From assembly GCA_958295665.1 (NCBI GenBank), contig OY282560.1, forward strand, positions 84,978,311-85,042,310: a stretch of DNA of 64,000 nt, in the 5' to 3' direction. The notes under the pieces are model-generated. The model was not told where the DNA came from. It searched no databases and saw only the letters and a program-made list of their open reading frames with translations. Both the position numbers and the translations under genes were made by a program. The stretch comes from Tipula vernalis. Taxonomy: Eukaryota; Arthropoda; Insecta; Diptera; Tipulidae. Positions 60,058 through 64,000 of the stretch are shown piece after piece (positions within the stretch are counted from its first letter, which is position 1; every line of letters starts with the position of its first letter).

Positions 60058-60071
60058 CTGTTTCGGCGCCA
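60058..60071 (-). other. Primer binding site, tRNA-Lys type
   Basis: Minus strand TGGCGCCGAAACAG, with its first T shared with the last LTR base. It matches the 3' end complement of a tRNA-Lys (TGGCGCCCGAACAG) at 12 of 14 positions. Overlap of the primer site with the LTR end is usual in errantiviruses. Confidence 0.8.
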
Positions 60072-60379
60072 CTTAATGAGTTAGAATGGAATTCGGTTTA
60101 AAAAAAAACACTTTATTTATTAAAATCCAAACTTGAACTCCACTATACTACAAATTACATGGTTTTATATAAAAATAAAATTATCTTACTTTGCAAAAAG
60201 TAATATAAAAAAATTCTTATTCTAAGAAATTGAAAAAGGTATATTAAATTGCATTATATTTATGGTAGATCAGCATATTTGGTCTTCGCGTGTCTCGGTA
60301 GTCACGTTGTGCTGAATCGGTGTTATCATTGGTGTCAACTAAGCACGTTGTGCTTATTCAACATTACTGATGGTGTTAA

Positions 60380-60381
<2 letters not shown>
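60071..60381 (-). repeat. 5' LTR
   Basis: 311 bp, the same ends as the 3' LTR. Its plus-strand neighbour to the right is the continuation of the TA microsatellite. Confidence 0.97.
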
Positions 60382-60447
<66 letters not shown>

Positions 60448-60456
60448 TATGGTGAT
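60382..60456. repeat. (TA)n microsatellite, right part
   Basis: 58 bp of TA, then CACATATATATGG. It is the other half of the tract at 52599-52678, split by the provirus. Confidence 0.95.
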
Positions 60457-60830
60457 AGAATATCTTGTATCTGGATATTATAGCTAGCTCCTCGGTTTCT
60501 GCTTCTAGTGATGAACTACCCAATTTGTTAATTTGTTAGTAATCGCAGGATATAATCTTTATTGGGATACATATACGTTATCCACAATACGGTTCCGATA
60601 TTCTTATCAAGCTGATGTGTGTTCGCACTTCTCCTCTGTTATTTTCATACTTTTAATTCTTGCAGCTTCGTTTATGATTGGTACATTAAATAGTCTATTA
60701 GTCAGAGATGAGATCGTCATGATGCTTGGTAGAACACTGTTTTTCATTACTTCATTCGTAAAGTTAACCGTGGAATATTATAAATGTATTATAATATAAA
60801 TCAATTTATCATACCCTCGATCAAATTTAA

Positions 60831-61100
60831 CCCTCATACGACCCTCAAAAAAAGTTACACATGTGACCCTTGGGTGAGATTTCATCCACATATTTGCAAT
60901 ATACCGTATATATACCAAATGGGTGACATTTCACCCATATTTCGGATAATATGTTGTCTTGGTATTTAAATCCTTAAAATTTTATAGAGCAGCCGGGTTT
61001 AATAAACAAATACAAGAAGTTTGTTTGGTCTCAATAATAAAACTTTATAGGGCATTAAAATATAAAATGGTTGAAGTTTCACCCAAAGGTCGTATGAGGG
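60831..61100. mobile_element. 270-bp piggyBac-like MITE
   Basis: Inverted ends CCCTCATACGACC and GGTCGTATGAGGG. TTAA lies directly left (60827-60830) and again one base beyond the right end (61102-61105). CCC-type ends with TTAA suit piggyBac-derived MITEs. Inside, AAATGGGTGACATTTCACCC forms a small palindrome. The right TTAA is off by one base, so the exact terminus is uncertain. Confidence 0.7.
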
Positions 61101-61509
61101 TTTAATTATTGTATTCACTATGTGAAATTCCGTCCAAGTATCTCATTCGTTACGCTGGAACAAATTCGCAGCCTTACACTAGTTCTCTCAAATTGCCGCT
61201 TAAATGTAAGACTTAGGTAACATACTCTTTTGCTACATATACATGTTCGAAAAGTTTGCTTTTAGATTTTTTCTATATAAATGGAAAAAAAACTTTGATT
61301 TACAGACGTATGGTATTTTGGACAATTGTGGCGACAACAAAAGAATTAAATCAATGATCGCGGAAAGCTTAGAAACCCTATAATATATTAAAATGATTTT
61401 TTTTATTAAATTCGCCTAAAATTATGTCGTCAAGTCACATTTTGACCTTGCATTTTCTTTTGTAAACCTGCAACATACAACGTCGTTCAACAATACGTTA
61501 TAAGTAAGG

Positions 61510-61735
61510 TTCCAGAATTCTCGTAGGAACCCTTGTTCCACGATTTTAAAAATTATTTTAAGGTCCCGTTTCCATCGAACGAAATTCATCAGAATCGATT
61601 AAAAATAAAACGGTTCCATTTAAGTTTTCGCACTTGTCGAATTTCAATATAATCTTTAAGAAATAGTCAAGTTCTATTCTAACTGGCCATACTCGATAAT
61701 TTTATCCAAAAAATGTTTTAAGATTCTATTTATAT
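61510..61735 (-). repeat. Two inverted copies of the dispersed ~120-bp repeat
   Basis: Contains TTTTAAGGTCCCGTTTCCAT, CGAACGAAATTCATCAGAATCG and TTCTAACTGGCCATACTCGA, the reverse of the 44040-44670 units. Confidence 0.65.
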
Positions 61736-61739
61736 CGCA

Positions 61740-63240
61740 CATCTTAAGTGTGCTGCAAATCTTTGTTATTATTCTGTTCCAGTTGCTGGGTTATTTATTG
61801 TTGATTGAGTGATGAATCAGATGAGTTACTGATTGCACTCGCAGACATTCCTAAAAATACAGTGCGTTTATGGAAACAATTGCCAATCGTAAAATTCATT
61901 GACTAAAATATTTAAATACTTTATCGTACAAATTCTACAAAACGAGTTATGATTTTATGAAATACTTGATATTATTGAATCAAATTTATAATTTTTGCAT
62001 GATGGCTATTCGGACACTACCTCATAGTAAACCGGCATAATAAGGCATGTGTCAACTGGCAACCGATTAAATCTTCTCCAGACAAGGCAATTTATTTTTT
62101 GATACCTCTTAATAATCCATTAAAAATGGTTTGTATCAAATCAAATTTTTATTTTTTATTTATAGGAATTCTATAATTAGTTTTTAATGTGAACATTTTT
62201 GTATATATTTTAAAATAAATTGTTTAAATATTAACCGGAAAATTAAAAAAAAAAACAGAAACCGTGAACTATTTTTTTTTGAATATTTTATTATGAACAA
62301 ATTCATTAATCAAACTGAATTAACCCATAATTAAATCAACTGCAATTAAATTACACCCATATTTTGTAAAATTAATTGATAAGCATTCAAAACAACGATA
62401 ACTAGTGAATGAGTTCACCGTACTAAATGTCACCAACGTTGTATGTCGATTCCAGGTTGTGAAATTGCTGTAATTTTTTTAAATTTTTTTTATTAAACAT
62501 AAAAGAGTCAGCAACAAATCTTACAAGCGATTTTGAGAAAAAGTACTAACTTTTTATATTTAAAATTTACACCTTCTACAAGAAATATCCTTTGCTACAA
62601 AATATTGTACGCGTAAAACCGGCTTAGCCTTAACAATTTCTTTTATTTCTCGTAATGTCATGTTCAAACACAGTTTGTACTGTGAAACGTTTCAAAGTGG
62701 ACATGTTTTGTAATTGTGTTGCGTAAATACTCAATTGTGCACATCCGAATGCCCGTTACTCCCGATTGTTTTCACACATTGGCATAATATAATTAGTGGT
62801 GAATATTTTACAGGTGAAATATTGCTTCAAGTCCATATACATTCCTATTAGAATTTTGTTTTCCGTTTAAATGTGTCAATCAATCTGTATGTTTAGTTTA
62901 CTTTTTGTTTCTAGGCAATGTTTCATTTTCAAACCAATTTATATTGGATCGACGTGAAAATTGTTTCGAGAAGCCGGGAGTAGCCGTATCAACGTATGTA
63001 CCAATACAGCAGTATTGTATATTCAGTTATTAATAACAAAAATAATAATAAAATTGTGTAGGTATATTCCCGCGCTTTTTTATAGTTTTTATAAAACATT
63101 TTTTTATTTCTAATTTTGGTACACCGCTCGGTACGAACTCTTGAGAAATCAAAAATTCAAAGTTTTTTTTTATGTGTGTCCAACGGACACTAGCTCAGCA
63201 TTATAAGACATATGTATAACGACAAGTCGGCATCAGAAAA
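61740..63240. other. Non-coding stretch
   Basis: AT-rich, no recognised genes, terminal repeats or structured RNAs. Confidence 0.4.
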
Positions 63241-63244
63241 AAAG

Positions 63245-63307
63245 TTACCCAAAGCCAATGGTTCCTCTAAGTATTGTACAACATACCGAACCGTTGGCTT
63301 TGGGTAA
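63245..63307. ncRNA. Pre-miRNA-sized hairpin of unknown nature
   Basis: TTACCCAAAGCCAATGGTTC pairs with GAACCGTTGGCTTTGGGTAA: 20 bp with one mismatch, around a 23-base loop. The size (~63 nt) and near-perfect stem fit either a miRNA precursor or a tiny palindromic MITE. I did not recognise a known miRNA. Perfect pairing with no bulges leans towards a mobile palindrome. Confidence 0.35.
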
Positions 63308-63319
63308 TTTTTCAATCAG

Positions 63320-64000
63320 ATCACTCCCACTCGGTTAAAATTACAATTGGCATGGTCTAATATTTATATACATATACATACGTATTATGTATGGAATCTA
63401 GGTCAATAATTAAATTACTGTCCAGGTACATCAGAAACTAAAAAACACAATTTTCCTTGCTTGGGTAAATTTTTTTTGTCTAAAAATGATAACCTTGATG
63501 TTGCATGTCTAATTCGCTTGGAATTGTCAAATAAAAAACGAACATCGTAAATAAAAAAAATAAAAATATAATGGTTTAATGTCGTGTATGCGGCAAGATA
63601 AAACAGAACGAATTTCGGTCTAATAATGCAAATCTTCATAATCACTTGTTAAAACAAAAATAAAAAAAAAAGTAAATAAATTGGCAGCGTGTTTTTTACA
63701 GTATGTTTGACGTGTGATTATGTATGTGCGAAATATAAGAAATTAATACAAAATACTTAAAACGTGAATGTCGTAAAATACTACTTAGAACACGAGTTTT
63801 ACGAAATTTAAAAAAAACAGGGTGTAGCCCTGTACTTGTTAAGCTGTACATTTGTAGTTACTATCATCTTTTGGTTTATGTTGGCATTTACGGTAAAAGT
63901 GCATCGTTACCGCAACCGATCCTTTTAGTGTGTATATCACGCCAGAAATCCAGAATGGGTTGGCCATGACTTTCGAGTCAAATGGTTGTGTTTTTTTCCT
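63320..64000. other. Non-coding stretch
   Basis: No gene recognised. The 76-codon minus frame at 63415-63645 has no family features. Confidence 0.4.

Larger units (their letters stand above)
52679..60381 (-). mobile_element. Errantivirus-type (gypsy-group) endogenous retroelement with env, defective
   Basis: A 7.7 kb provirus on the minus strand: 5' LTR (60071-60381), tRNA-Lys-type primer site, gag, pol (protease, RT, RNase H, integrase), env, purine tract, 3' LTR (52679-52990). The LTRs begin AGTTAAC and end TTAAGT, as in gypsy-like errantiviruses. It sits within a TA microsatellite, and the flanking TATA is compatible with the usual 4-bp duplication. The LTRs are almost identical, yet gag, pol and env all carry disabling changes, and pol is split by a 710 bp insertion. 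It is a dead copy of an insect endogenous retrovirus. Confidence 0.95.

Noticed and set aside
63266..63285. CTAAGTA word resembling the start of miR-252
   Set aside because: It lies in the loop of the hairpin, not the stem, and only the first seven bases agree.

Overview
The window is AT-rich, gene-poor DNA from an animal nucleus, almost certainly an insect. It contains no bacterial operons, CRISPR arrays or rRNA. It carries a P-superfamily transposon, an env-bearing errantivirus-type LTR retroelement, a Helitron, hAT elements, copia-like and LINE-type remnants, many MITEs, foldback elements and satellites. This mix fits insects; I cannot name the order or species from sequence alone. Almost every recognisable protein belongs to a mobile element, and nearly all are broken by stops or frameshifts. 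The only hints of host genes are a possible TATA promoter with a tiny first exon (about 12475-12572, + strand) and a possible last exon (46525-46642, - strand). Both are tentative.

Layout. 1-12 kb: non-coding DNA with scattered arrays of a GTCGAAAGGCCGAAT-type minisatellite, a ~1.07 kb element with 23-bp inverted ends (4152-5218), a ~950 bp element whose long inverted ends carry that minisatellite (5453-6402), and copia-like remnants (10.4-11.3 kb). 12.6-16.0 kb: a nearly complete P-superfamily element with 39-bp inverted repeats. 16.0-19.1 kb: a host repeat hit by a Harbinger-like MITE (TAA duplication) and a 2.5 kb hAT element (8-bp duplication AAATAAAC), the latter containing a further repeat. 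22-26.6 kb: a large palindromic structure enclosing a 166-bp satellite of about 13 units, with the leftmost units inverted. 26.65-29.27 kb: two adjacent foldback elements. 29.3-34 kb: TA microsatellite, degenerate tandem repeats and a LINE fragment. 35.4-36.9 kb: a decayed hAT-like element. 38.07-42.87 kb: a Helitron with both ends resolvable, inserted into a second copy of the host repeat seen at 16-19 kb. 44 kb: ~120-bp tandem repeats. 48.2-52.5 kb: two unrelated LINE-type remnants meeting tail to tail, each split by a different MITE. 52.68-60.38 kb: an errantivirus-type provirus (minus strand; LTR-gag-pol-env-LTR) inserted inside a TA microsatellite and itself hit by a 710 bp insertion with a 5-bp duplication. 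60.8-64 kb: a piggyBac-like MITE and a miRNA-sized hairpin in otherwise featureless sequence.

The window is best read as a nest of transposons. Target duplications and paralogous 'empty sites' inside the window let several insertions be resolved exactly. None of the elements looks able to make an intact protein here. I see no convincing new multi-gene system. The structures most worth checking are the satellite-bearing palindrome, the minisatellite-in-TIR element, and the provirus whose LTRs are nearly identical although its genes are badly broken.
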